Source: Phoronis australis (taxonomy: Eukaryota > Phoronida > Phoronidae). Taken from it: DNA of 64,000 bases. Below, piece by piece: positions 43,262 to 55,715 of this stretch (position 1 is its first letter; every line of letters begins with the position of its first letter). The stretch lies in the NCBI GenBank assembly GCA_002633005.1, contig NMRA01000005.1, positions 1,535,236 to 1,599,235 of the forward strand, written 5' to 3'. A program made the position numbers and the translations under genes. The notes below the pieces were generated by a model. That model had not been told where the DNA came from. It saw only the letters and a list, made by a program, of their open reading frames with translations, and did not search any database.

Positions 43262-44830
43262 CAAACGTATTTATATGTGGACTCGTTATGCCGTCTATCT
43301 CCGTCCATCCGTTCGGAGTCCGGCGTTCGCTCCAAAACGCCTGGACGTATGTACAGGAAGTTTTGCACATGTGTTTCTTCCGTGGATGGGACGGCATGAG
43401 CGAACTTTCAGGCGGATCCGACTATTGGTGTGACACCTAGTGGCAATTTTAGTTTTTACGTTTACCTCTGTAACTTCAAAAGTCCTGAACGGATTTTCAT
43501 AAAAATTGGTACATAGGCACCTATCAGTAAGATGAGGCTAATCTTCCGTTTTCAGATGGATTCGACATAGTTTGCGCCACCTAGTGGCCATGTTTTGGTG
43601 TTTTTGGGTTTTGTTTTTTGCGTCCACCCCTCTATCAACCAAACCGCTCAAAGGATGATTGTGAAAATTGCCATGCATGACGATGATTTTCCGACGACTT
43701 CGACTACTATGGCGCCTCCTAGTGGCAGTTATTTTGCGCCTATGGCTGCATGTCCTAAACCGTTCGCAGGATCTTTAATAAATTTAGTAATTGTATCTAT
43801 GTGATGTTGACGACGGAAGACAACGACTTTCGGACAGATATCTGACTACTGGTGTGCCACCTACTGGCAATTTTATTTTTTTACGTTTACCCCTGTGTGT
43901 TCAAACGCCCTCAACGTATTTTCATAAAATTTGGCATACACGCATCTGTTAATTAAGTGACGCTATCTCTCACTTTTCAGATGGATTCAACCTAGTTTGC
44001 GCCATCTAGTGGCCATTTTTACTGTTTTCGAGTCTGTTTTTGGCGTCCAGTCATCTATCAACGAAACCGCTTTCAGGGTAATTGTGAAAATTGGCATGTA
44101 TATTTTTACTATAAAGTGGACGGCCGACGATGATTTTCCGTCGACTTTGACTACTGTGGCGCCTCCTAGTGGCACTTTTGTTTTTTTGCGTTCATGACTG
44201 TATCTCCTAAACCGTTTGCAGGATCTTTACTTAATTTAGCGAGTGTACGAGCGGACAACGCCGACTTTCGGACGGATCTGACTACTGGTGTGCCCCCTAG
44301 TGGCAATTTTAGTTTTTTTACGTTTACCAGTCTGTACCTTCAAAGGTCCTCAACAGATTTTCATAAAGTTGTGAATATAGGCATCTATGTTTTTGGATGG
44401 AATTGAGGTATTTTGCGCGACCTAGTGGCCATTTTTGCCGTTTTCAAATCTTGTTTTTGGCGTTCACCCCTGCATGGACAAAATCATTCTAGGGATAGTT
44501 TTGAAAATTGGCGTATATGGTTTTAGTGCGAACAGGACGTTTGATGATGGCGCCTCCTAGTGGTAGTTATGTTTTGTTTTGCGACCATAGCTATATCTCT
44601 TAAACCCACTTCAGGATCTTTTTTAAATTTAGTAAGTGTATTCCTATGAAGATAACAACAGAAGACGACTTTCAGGCGGATCCAACGAACGCTGTGCCCA
44701 CAAGTGGCAATTTCATGTTATTATGTTTTCCTTTGTTTCTCTGAAGTTCCTTGACAGATTTTTATGAAATGTGGCATGTTCCCGTTTTTGGATGGATTGT
44801 ACGTTTTTGCGCCATCTAGTGGCCATTTTT
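43262..44830 (+). repeat. minisatellite block with CTCF-consensus-like sites (A)
   Basis: About eleven ~140-bp monomers of three alternating types; a three-monomer cycle is ~430 bp. Each monomer ends in a site that on the minus strand reads close to the CTCF core CCASYAGRKGGCRS. Full matches: 43574-43587, 43854-43867, 43999-44012, 44290-44303, 44809-44822. One mismatch: 43431-43444, 43712-43725, 44159-44172, 44415-44428, 44550-44563. Two or more mismatches: 44694-44707. Monomers also share a CTCCTAAACCGTTCGCAGGATCTTT-like start. It interrupts array unit 2 before its Y segment. No conserved reading frame. Confidence 0.75.
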
Positions 44831-45390
44831 ATGATACAAATAAATAACCCTAAAAGCACACCATTTGCGATGCATTCGTGGGCGCATTTGAACGCTCCGC
44901 GTTGCTCTTGTTTAGGGACTTGTTCTTTCGTCAAACTACTGGCTGACCAGTATACCATTAACATGAGAGATTTTACAAAAATCTGAAAACTGCTATTTCT
45001 AAGATATAAACAAGAGAAATGTGGACACTTTCTAGGGCCACGCAGCATCCGAAGTAACAGGACGCTGTCTTTGCTACCACTGGCAGTGAACAAAAATGTC
45101 ACTGAACCGTCACCATGTAATGACACCAGAAGAGAAAAAGTAAAAATCCAGGAAACTGCCTCTTCCTTGAGGGCGTACGTCATGAGATGCTGTCTTACCC
45201 GATACACAAGGTACGACTGAGGTGCGTTACTTTCGTTATTGATAACATTTTGGACTGGCTGTCACGTGCAGTTACCGTTCTCCAGCTGTTACAACAGTCT
45301 GCTGCCCAGGTCGTTGAAATACATTTCTAGTGTTAGCTGTATTTTAGTTGTACTTTGGGTTCTCCTCATATATCAATGCTTTGGCCGTGA

Positions 45391-45420
45391 TGATGCTCAT
45401 TTATTCCAATAGATAGACTG
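45391..45420 (+). other. example of conserved ATGACGCACAT-type module
   Basis: GTGATGATGCTCATTTATTCC here corresponds to TTCGTGATGACGCACATGTAC in other units (42361, 52981, 55306, 59010). In the 42.3 and 52.9 kb units this module lies in an open frame (WVAMTHMYF / WFVMTHMYF), but elsewhere it is broken, so I do not call it coding. Confidence 0.3.
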
Positions 45421-47514
45421 TAGATCTGTCCATCTATCAATTGTAGTTTCATTCGCTTGGACTAGAAGTTTGTTGCTTTTCTTGCTTGTGCATTAACGTT
45501 GATGCAAACACACATTCTAATCCCGCCAACAATTCCAATTAAATATTAATACCAGTCCTAACAAACCTAAAAACATCACCAATTAATCCAACTGACGTTC
45601 GAAGTCACAAAATGTATGCTGAATGTCACTATTTGAATTCCTGTGGTTCCCGGTATCAATTTCTGGCGGAGTAAGGACAAGGATTTTCAATTGATCTGCG
45701 TGTGAGAAATTGAAAACAGTTGATTTGGCGATTGTTTGTAAATTTTTTCAATACTCGTTTTGTGTGTTTACACGCATTACCCATACCTCAGCAATACGCT
45801 GCGATCCTCGAATAACCAAAACGGACAAAGCAGTTCCTCAGACGAAAATTATGAAGGTAAACTATTGTTGCTTGGGTTTCATACTGCATTAAATAGGGTG
45901 AAGCTCAATACCTTTAAGGTTTTCAAATCTGCCCATTATACGACAAACGAAAATGTTTACAAAAAGCACTATCGGGCCGCAGGTTCACAAACTCGACAAA
46001 AAGCTTATTAGTTCGAAAACAGTTCGACAATTAAAGAAACCAGAAGCCAGTGATTCCAATTTCTACGACAGAGGAGCAACAAAATTTTAGTGGCTGTATT
46101 CCAAAAATTGAAAATGTTAATAAAAGCGACAGTTCAGTGCACTTTGTCAAACTTTGTTTGGATGCTTTACCAAGGCACTGGCTCTTGGAAGAATTGGTTC
46201 CAGGGAGGCACGTGCTTACAAATCTCCAAACATTTTGTTCGAAATCACTGTTCAGAACCTCGTAACATGAAATTTCGAACTTTTAGCTTTCGAACTAATG
46301 GTCTCTCGGACTTGTGAGGATATTTGAATTGATGGATTTGTTTACTTGCAAACCTTTGGAGTCATGAATACCGCAATTTCATAATTTTGGCCCACACTTT
46401 TTTACTTGAAATTTTCAATTCAGATCATATCATTTCATTTTTTCTAGGGGGTTGACTTCCTTTTAACATAATTGTACAGTCTATAGCACACTCTTGACAA
46501 AGAGCTCATCGCTCGAAACGTGGGGATATTTTAATATATTTTAGTACTGACGCTCGTCGTTTTAGTTTTACTATTTTATATTGTTATCCGTCGGTAACTG
46601 CACGGCATTTCAACATCTATTTGATAAAATTTTTCTAAGCCTTTTAGATACTTGGCCTTTCGTCAAACTATTTGACATTAGCTGACTAGTACACCATCAA
46701 CATGCGAGATCTGACATTGGGAACAGTGACATTATACCAAAATTTCTGTAGGACCACTGACAAGAATCACACCAGATGCAAAAGGTATGTTTTCGTCTAT
46801 TTACACGCCATACCCATAACCATACCCCAAAGATAACCTGCGACCTTCGTTAAACCAAAACGAAAAAAGAAAGATTTAAGACGAAAATTATGAAGGTAAA
46901 GTATCGTTGCATGGATTTCATACTGCGGTGTACAGCTCAATACCTTGAAGGTTTTCAAATCAGTGGCCATAATGCAACAAATGAAAATTTATTGAAAAAG
47001 CCCTATCAGCCTGAATTTTCGCAAATTCGACAAAAAAACTTTTTAGTGCGAAAATAGTTCGACGATCTGAGAGACGAGAAGTCAGTGATTGAAAGTTCAT
47101 GACAAAGGAGCGGCAAAATTTTAGAGGCGGAAAACCAAAACTTGAAAATTGAAATAAAAGCGACAGTTCAGTACACATTGCCAAACGTTGTTTGGATACA
47201 TGTACTTTACCAAGGCACTGGCTGTTCGAAGAAGTCGTTTTAAGAAGCCAAGTGCTTACAACTCTCCAAACATTTGGCTCGAAATCACTGTTCAAAATGT
47301 CTCGTGACAGGAAAATTCGAACCTTTTGTTTTCAAACTAATGGTCTTTCGGGCTTGTATTGATGGGTGTATTTATTTGTTTGTCTTTGAAAACGAGGAAT
47401 ATCGGCATTTCATAACTTTACCCCACACTTTCTCACTTGTAGTTTTCAGTTCAGATCATGATTTCATTGTTTCCAAGGGTTGACTTCCTTTTATCATTAT
47501 TTTAGGTCTTTTAG

Positions 47515-47649
47515 GTACTTGGCCTTTCGTCGAACTATTTGAATTTGGCTGACCAGTATACCATTAACATGCGAGATCTGACATTGCGATCAATGACAAT
47601 ATACCAAAAGTACTGCAGGACCACTGACACGAATCGCACAAGAGTCAAG
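47515..47649 (+). pseudogene. exon-like segment Y, intact copy
   Basis: Preceded by an acceptor (CTTTTAG) and followed by GTTCCG, this gives 45 codons without stop: VLGLSSNYLNLADQYTINMR, then DLTLRSMTIYQKYCRTTDTN. In other units (40.5, 46.7, 54.5, 56.3, 58.1 kb) the CAG of LADQYT is TAG or TAA, or the frame shifts; the 52.1 kb copy keeps LADQYTIIMPDLMSRAVRVY with a typical AAAAG|GTACAT donor. Most units have AAAAG|GTATGG as donor. It may be a relic exon of a duplicated gene; the protein is unknown. Confidence 0.35.
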
Positions 47650-49336
47650 GTTCCGTTAACTTGTAAACATCATAGAAGCTTCTTGGTTTTACTACAAGTT
47701 TGTGCTCCTGTGTGTCATCAAAACATGACTGACATTTTTTCGATATGGAAAAGGGAAGTGTAAAATCTACTAACCAGTCATTCAGGCATATGTCTTTTAA
47801 TGCACAATGACTCACATCTAGTTTCAAGGCATGTTCTCTTAAAAACCATTAAAAGCTAGCAAAAACCGAAGACCCATTGTTAATTAAACAACAGTGTCAA
47901 AACATGATCGAAAATCATTTGATGAAAAGTTTCGAGAAGTGATCTCCGAAACAATGTTGATGTTCTAAATTGTGATTATTGCACTTTCGTTTTGTGAAAG
48001 ACGTTTAAATCGTAGTATGTGAACGTTTTACATAAATCTGAACTGGTATTTCTGAGATAGCAACCTTTGAATATGGAGAAATGTAGACGCTCTTTCTAGG
48101 GTCATACAGGATCTGAACTAGAAGGATGTTGACCACGCCACCACTGGCGACGGACTAAAGATGTCGCTGAACCACCAACTCAAAACGACACCAGAGTCGG
48201 AAAAATCAAAAATTCCGGAAATTGCCTCTTCCATCAGGACGTGCGCCATAAGATGCTATCTTATCCAAAATACAAAAGACGATAAAGGTGTGTAAATTTC
48301 GTTATTAAAACGTTTTGGACTTGCTGATAAGTGCAGTTACAGTTCTCCACCTGTGACAACTGTGTGGTTTCCAGGTGGCTGTAAAATATTTTAAGTGTTG
48401 GCTGGTTTTTAATTGCACGATGGGTTATTCTAAGGTATAAAAGCTTAGGCCGTGATGACACACTTTTAATCCCATGGACAGATCTGCCCATTTATCAATG
48501 GTATTACCATTCGCTTGGACTAGGGGTTTGTTACTTTTCTTGCATATGGATTTGCGTTAACTCTAACGCACTTTCCAATCCCGCCCAACAAAGCATTAAA
48601 TATACAATACAAGCCCTAACATACGAAGACATACATCACAAATTAATCTAAATGGCGTTCAAGGTCGCAAAAGTCATGCTGAATGGAATATTTGAATCCC
48701 TGTGCCGATGCAGAAGCAAGATGAAGCTGAGCAGTGCTTCCCGTGGTCGATTCCTGCCGGCGTAGGAAGAAAGATTTTTTCAATTGATCTGCGTACGGCA
48801 AATTGATAGCAATTGATAGGTCGATTGTTTGTAGATTTTATCAATACACCTTTTTTCCTATTTACACGCCATACCCATACCCAAAGTTAACCTTCGTTTA
48901 ACCAAAACGAAAGAAGAAAGATTTAACACGAAAATTATAAAGCTAAAGTATCGTTACTTGGATTTCATACTGCAATGTGTACAGCTCAATACCTTGAACG
49001 TTCTCAAATCCCTACCCATAATATAACAAATGAAAGCATTTTTAAAAGGGTGCTATTAGGCCGAAGGTTCACAATTTCCAGAAAAAGCTTATTAGTTCTA
49101 AAACAGTTTGACAAGGACAAGGTCTTTTCAATAGATGTGCGTGTGGTTAATTGAAAACAGCCGATTTTTTGATTATTTGTAAATTTTATCAATGCATGTT
49201 TTGTCTATTTACACGCCACACCCAAGCCCCAACAATACCCCCATGACCCTCGGGATAACCAAAACGAATTCCGAAAGATTTAAGGTGCAACTTATGAAGG
49301 TAAACTATCATTGCTTGCGTTTGATATTGCATTTAC

Positions 49337-49346
49337 TATAAATAGT
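49337..49346 (+). promoter_or_regulatory. TATA box, array unit
   Basis: TATAAATAGT in the conserved context GCATTTAC...GTACAGCTCAATA. The neighbouring units at 46.9 and 49.0 kb lack it. Confidence 0.4.
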
Positions 49347-49620
49347 GTACAGCTCAATATGTTGAAGGTCGTCAAATCAGTACCCGTAATACGTTAAACG
49401 AAAACGCTTTTAAAAAGGCCATATCAAATTGCTAGTTGAAAATCGGCTTCAGTAACTTAATCGAAGTTTATTTGGTGAAAAGTTTCGAGATGTGATCTCA
49501 GAGACACCGTTGATGTCATAACATATGATCATTTCATTTTTGTTTCGCGAACGGAGTATAAATCGCAGCATTTGAAAGATTTACCTAAATCTGAACTGCT
49601 ATTTCTGTACGTTTTTCTAG

Positions 49621-49725
49621 GGTCATACAGGATCTTAACCAGCAGGACCCTGGCCTGCCCCTCACTGTCAACGAACCAAAGATAGCATTGAACCATCACC
49701 TTAAAATGACACCAGAATCGAAAAG
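49621..49725 (+). pseudogene. exon-like segment X, intact copy
   Basis: Acceptor GTTTTTCTAG and donor AAAAG|GTAAGA bound 34 open codons: VIQDLNQQDPGLPLTVNEPK, then IALNHHLKMTPESK. The same segment, variously damaged, is at 42066, 45029, 48098, 52648, 54953, 56756 and 58671. The 3' half of X is similar to that of Y (CCAGAGTCGGAAAAGGTA against CCAGAGTCAAAAGGTA, after a shared run GTGAACCAAAGATG / GTGTACCAAAAGTG). So X and Y arose by duplication within the unit. Confidence 0.35.
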
Positions 49726-50221
49726 GTAAGAAATCCCGAAAATTGCCTCTTTTTTGAGGGCGTACACCATGAGATAGTATCAAGGTTCCGTTCACTTGTA
49801 AATATCATAGAATCTTCTGGTTTTTACTAAACGTTTTTACTCCTGTAAATCATCAAAATATGACCGACACTTCTTTGATTTGGAAAATGGAAATGAAAAA
49901 TTTAGTCCCCATTCATTCAGGCATCTGACTTTATTGATGTACACTGTTTCACACCTCATTTCAGGGCACAGTTTCTCAAAAACCATAGAATTTAGCACAA
50001 AAAACAAGCGCACATTGATAGTAAGGCAACGGCATTAACAACAACACCGAATTTCATATGAAGAAAATGACCCAGATGTAAAATACAGTTAGTGCTCTAA
50101 AATATGAGCATTTCATTTTCATTTTGTAAACGGTATTTATATCATAGAAATGAAATTTTACATAAATTTGAACACCTATTTCTGATACGAAGCTTTAAAG
50201 TTAGAGAAATGTAGAAGTTTT

Positions 50222-51150
50222 TATTCGCGCGCATATTTATATGTGAGTGTTTGTCATCTCTGCCTGCCCGGTTGTCCGGGCGTCCGGGATACGCGTCCAC
50301 AGCTGTATCTCTTAAATCCTCACAGGACCTTGATGAGATTTGGCAGATGTGCTTCTATAAGGCTGACGACAGTTGACGACGAATTTCGTACGGATCCGCC
50401 TACCGGTGGCATTTTTTTCGTTTATCTCTGTTTCTTCAAAGGTCATCGGATTTTCATAAAACTTTGCTCATGGGCCAATAAGATGACGCTATCCTCTCGT
50501 TTTCGGAAGACACCTAATGGCAAATTTTACTGCCCTCGAGCATATTTTTGGCGCCTACCCCTCCATCAATCAAACCACTCTAAGGATGATTGTGAAAATT
50601 GGAATATAATTATGTTCTTACTGTGAAGAAGGCAGCTGACAACGGCTTTCCGACGATTTCGACTACCGTGACACCTCCTAGTGGCATTTTCCTTTGATTT
50701 TGCTCCCAGCCCATGGCTCTGCAAGATATTTATTAGATTTAGCAAATAACTTTATATTAAGTTGACAACGGATGACGATTTCCGGACGGATTGGACTACC
50801 GGTGTGCCTCCTAGTGGAAAGTTATTTTTTTAAAAGTTTACTTAAAGTCTGTATATTAAAAGGTTCTTTGACGGATTTTCATAAAATTTGGCAGATAGGC
50901 ATATATTAGTGAAGGGGTGCCTATCTTTCATTTCCGGATGGATTGGGAGTATTTTCTGGCGCCTAGCGGCTATTTTTTACTGTTTTCGAGTCTTTGTGGC
51001 GTCCGTCCCTCTGTCAAGCAAACCACTTCATGGATGATTTTAAAAATTGGCATACATGTTTTTACTGTAAAAAGGTCTACTGACGGTCTTGTTCCGACAA
51101 AATTGACTAATGTGGCGCTTCTTGGTGGCAAATCGAAAAATTTTATTTTG
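50222..51150 (+). repeat. minisatellite block with CTCF-like sites (B)
   Basis: Same monomer types as the 43.3 kb block, more decayed: recognisable sites at 50804-50817 (one mismatch), 50667-50681, about 50950 and 51116, each with further changes. Its left edge (CATATTTATATGTGAGTG) matches that of block A (GTATTTATATGTGGACTC), but it lies at a different point of the unit (before segment X). Confidence 0.65.
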
Positions 51151-53359
51151 TCGGTTGTTTGTAAAATACACGTTTTGTCTATTTACAAGCCATACGCATA
51201 CCCCAACGATGTGCTGCGACCCACGGATAACCAAAACAGGAGAAGGATTTAGAATGAAAATTATGATGGTAACCTAACGTTGGTTGCGTTTCATACTGCA
51301 TTAATAGAAGTAACTGCAGTTCGATACTTTGGAGGTTGTCAAGTCCAAACACCCATAACACGAGAAATGAAATTGTTTTTAAAAATGCCCTATCAGGCCT
51401 AAGGTTGACGATTCCGACAGACAAGAAAGTTTGTTTGTCCGAAATAAGGCCACGAAACCGGAAGCCGGTTATTCAAAGTCAACGACAGCGAAGCAGCAAA
51501 ATTTTAGTGGCGGTAAAACAAAGTTTTAATTGTAAAGGTAAAAAAAAATCTGAAGTTGCACCTTTCGTGAGGGCGCGCCATGAGATGCTGTCTTACACAG
51601 TACACGAAGGACGATAGAGGTATGAAACTTTCGTTATTGATAACATTTTGTCTGGCTGATACTTGCAGTTACCTTTTGTCTACCTGTGTCAAGTTTGTGG
51701 TGTCCAAATCATTGTAACAGCGTTTAAGTGCTGTCGAACATTGTTTGGATCCTTTCGAGAGGAGGAACTGGTACTTCCAAAAAGTAGTTTCAAACAGGAA
51801 CGTGCATACAAATCTCTGAACATTTTGCTTACTGTTTACTGTATGTAAATGAAAGTTCGAAATTTTAGCTTTCAAACTAATGGACTTTCGGCCCAGTTTG
51901 GACCTTTGAATTTATAGAATTTTGGACTTTCAAACCTTCGGAAAAATGAATTAGTGATTTCATACCATCTGCTCACACTCTTTCTCACTTGTACTTTTCA
52001 ATTCAGATCATAAGGTTTCATTGCTCCTAATGAGGTGACTTTGTTTGACATCATTGTAGGCTTTTAAGGAATTGACCTAATTTCGTCAAACCACTGGACA
52101 TTGGCAGACCAGTATACCATTATTATGCCGGATCTGATGTCCCGAGCAGTGAGAGTGTACCAAAGGTGCCGCTGGACCACTCACAGGAATGAAATCAAAG
52201 TCAAAAGGTACATGTATGGTGCCGTTCACCCCTAAATATCCTGGAAGTTAAATGCTTCCGACTGTCTGTGTGTTCTACGAGTCATCAAAAACTGTACAGA
52301 AGCCTTGTTTGATTTGGAAAAGTCAAGTCATTCAGGCATCTATTTTTATTCATATGCATTGTATTACATCTAGTTTCAGGGCACAGTCCCTCAAAAACCG
52401 TAAAATTTAGCAAAAGACAAAGCCACATTAATGGTAAAACAATGATATCAATAACAAGATCGAATTTCATTTCATGAAAGTGTTCCAGAAGTGACCTCAG
52501 AACTCGATTAACGTTCTAAAATATGCTCTTCATTTTTGTTTTGTGAACTGTCTTTAAATCACAGTATTTGGAGGTGTTACATGATTAAGAACAGCTATTT
52601 ATGAGATATAAACGTTCAAAGTTAGAGAAATATAGACGTTTGTTCACGGGTCTTATAGGATCTGAGCAAGCAGGACACTGACCTTACCACCACTGGCACA
52701 GAACAAAAGATGTCGCTGAACCACCAACTCAAAATGATACCATAATCGGAAACGTAAAAATCCCTTAAGTTGCACTCCCCCTTAGGCTGCATCATGAGAT
52801 AGTGACCTAAAAGATACATGAAGGACGATAGAGGTGTGTAACTATCGTTATGGACAACATTTTGGTCTGACTGACACTTGTGACAACTTTGTGGTGTCTT
52901 GGTCATTGTAATTAACAGTCTAAAGTGATAATGGTATTTTACTTGTACTCTGGCTTTTACTCAAGTTTTAGTGTTTGGTTCGTGATGACGCACATGTACT
53001 TTAAATGGATACACCTCTCCATGCACCAAATCTATCACCATTCGCTTTCACTTGTGGTTTGTTATTTGTCTTGCTGGTACATTCGTGTTGACGATAAAAC
53101 TCCTTCTAATTTCGACTAAAATTAGCACTAACATACTAACACATACCCTAACACACTGAAAACAGCATGACTGAATCCAAATGACGATCCTGTGTGCATG
53201 CTGAATGCTGTTAACTGAGTTCCTCTGCAGATGCCATAACCAGGTGGAGCTGAGCAGTGGTTCCCTTGATCGATTAAACCCGTGGCATGGAGAAGGATTT
53301 TTCAATTACATTGATTATTCAAGTATCAAATGGAAAACAACAATTGATTTCTCAATTTA

Positions 53360-53705
53360 TGTAATATAGATTATTACACGATAGAGAAATTTCACTGAAT
53401 TAAAATATCGTTTTTATGGAAACTATGCGTCTTATTTTTCATAGCGTATAATTGTCGGTGCAATGCCCTTTGCTGAACATGCGATTGTTGCGCGTGCTCA
53501 TTTAAGTATTCTATTTTCACGTTTGATGATGTCAGCCGCTGATTAGTGTAGTGGTAAAGTCGACGACTCGCAACTGTTGAGGCCCGGGTTCGAATCTGGC
53601 CTCGGTATCCCGCTAAAATGTTATGGCACTAGTGAGATAACTTTATGGGTTATTACACGGTTGTATCTGCCATTCGAGGCTAATATTGTGGTATAAATTT
53701 TATTA
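53360..53705 (+). repeat. tRNA-derived SINE insertion in the array
   Basis: Inside the unit, about 345 bp absent from other units carry a Pol III A box (TTAGTGTAGTGG, 53543-53554) and B box (GGTTCGAATCT, 53587-53597). The T-arm pairs imperfectly, so this is a SINE head rather than a tRNA gene. TTATTACACG occurs near both ends (53363 and 53650). Confidence 0.55.
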
Positions 53706-53867
53706 TTCCACGGTTTGTTTATTTACTTGCTATACTCACACAACAACGATATGTTGCGACCCCTGGATTACCAAGACGGGAGGAGGAGAATGGAAGAAGA
53801 AGAATGACAAACGAAGACTAAAATTAAGAATGTAATATAATTTTGCTTGCGATTCATACTGAATTGG

Positions 53868-53877
53868 TATAAATAGG
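53868..53877 (+). promoter_or_regulatory. TATA box, array unit
   Basis: TATAAATAGG in the conserved context, followed by GTAGGGCTGTATACT. Confidence 0.45.
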
Positions 53878-55705
53878 GTAGGGCTGTATACTATGAAGGT
53901 TCACAAGTCTAAAGGCAAATCATCTGACAATTGAATATATTTCTAAAAGATCCCTTTAACCCCGAGGGTTCACAAATCCAACAGAAAGAAAAGAAAGTTA
54001 GTTCGAAACTAGTCCGAAGGTGTATTATACCTGAAACCTGTGATTTATCCATCGACAGGAAGCATCAAGATTGTAGTGGTGGTAAACAAATATTTGAAAA
54101 TGTAAATAAATGCAACATCTCTGCACATTGCCGAATATTGTTTTGATCCCTCCGACAGGCTCTCAGAGTTCCATAAAGTAGTTTCAAATAGGCACGTGCA
54201 TATAAATACCCGAACCTTCTTCTCCAAACAACTTTTCAAAATCTTGATACATGAAAGTTTTAACTTTTAGCTTCGGACTGGTGCGGACCTTCGAATTTAT
54301 AGATTTTTGGAGTTTAAGCTTTCAGACCAATGAAAACCTTGAATTCATACCTTCTGCTCACACTCTTTCTCACTCGTAGATTTCAATTCAGATCATATGA
54401 TTTCATTGCCTCCAAGGGGTTGACTTCGTCTGAATTTTATTGTAGGTTTTAAGAGACTTCGCCAAATTTCTTCGAACCACTGGACTGACTAATATACCAC
54501 TGGCATGCTGCATGCGAGATTTGACGTCGCGAACAGTGGGATGAAATCACAGGACCACTTACACGAATGACACCATAGCCAAAAAGTATGGTGCCATTAA
54601 GCTGTAAACATCCTAGAAGTTACATGCTTTGACCGTACGTGCATTCTAGGACCCTTCAATTCACACCTGGTTTCAGGGCACAATAAATTATTTCTCAAAA
54701 ACCGTAAAACTAAGCTTAGGACAAAAAACACATTAATGGTAAAACAATAGTATCAATAAAAAGATCGAATTTTATTAAATGAAGGTGTTCCAGAAGTCAT
54801 CTCAGAACTCTGTTAAAGTTGTTAAATATGCTCTTATCATTTGCGTTTTCTGAACGGTGTTTAAATCATAGTATTTGAAAGTTTTACATCAATGTGAACT
54901 GTTATTTCTGAGATACAAACGTTAGAGAAATGTAGACGTTCTTTTCTAGGGTCTTACAGGCTTCGAACAACAAAGACCATGGCCTTGCCACCACTGGCAG
55001 TGAACCAAAGATGTTGCTGAACCACGAACACAAAACAACACCAGAGTGGAAAAGATAAAAACGACTCGCAAGCTGCTTCTTCCGCGAGGGCGCGCGCCAT
55101 GAGTTGCTGTCTTACCGATTCATGAAAGACGACAGCGGTGTATAGCTTTTGTTATTTATAATGTTTTAGTCTGGGTGGCACTTGCAGTTACAGTTCTCCA
55201 CCTATGACAATTGTGTGGTGTCCGGGTCGCGTCGTTGTAAAATGTTTAAGTTTTGGCTGTAATTTACTTGTACTCTGGGTTGTACTCAGGTTTTAGTGTT
55301 TGGTTCGTGATGACGCACATGTACTTTAAATGGATACACCTCTCCATCCACCAAATCTATCACCATTCGCTTGCACTACACGTTTGTTAATTGTCTTGCT
55401 CGTGTATTCGCATTGACGCTGATGCTCTTTCTAATCCCGACTAACAATTACACTAACCTACTGACACAAGCCACAACGTACCCAGAAAGACAGCATGACT
55501 AAATCCAAATAACGTGAAAGGTCACAATAATTTTGTTAATACATATTTTTTTGTCTGTTGACTCGCCATACCCACGCAACAGCGATACGCTGCAACCCAC
55601 TGATAACCAAAACGGAAGAAGAAGCATGGACAAGAAGAGAATTCATAACCGAATACTAAAGCTAAGAAGGAAACCTAATATTGCTTGCGAATCATAATGC
55701 ATTCG

Positions 55706-55715
55706 TATAAATAGG
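55706..55715 (+). promoter_or_regulatory. TATA box, array unit
   Basis: TATAAATAGG followed by ATAGAGCTCGATACTCCG, the best match to the array consensus. Confidence 0.45.

Noticed and set aside
43431-44822. CRISPR-like spacing of short conserved cores
   Set aside because: The intervals are themselves homologous monomers, not unique spacers, and the genome is animal.
44713-45207. 164-codon minus-strand open frame
   Set aside because: It crosses from the CTCF-like minisatellite into segments Y and X of the tandem array and is not open in other units.
50243-50626. 127-codon plus-strand frame (MSVCHLCLPGCPGV)
   Set aside because: It lies wholly in minisatellite block B; the frame is not kept between monomers or in block A.
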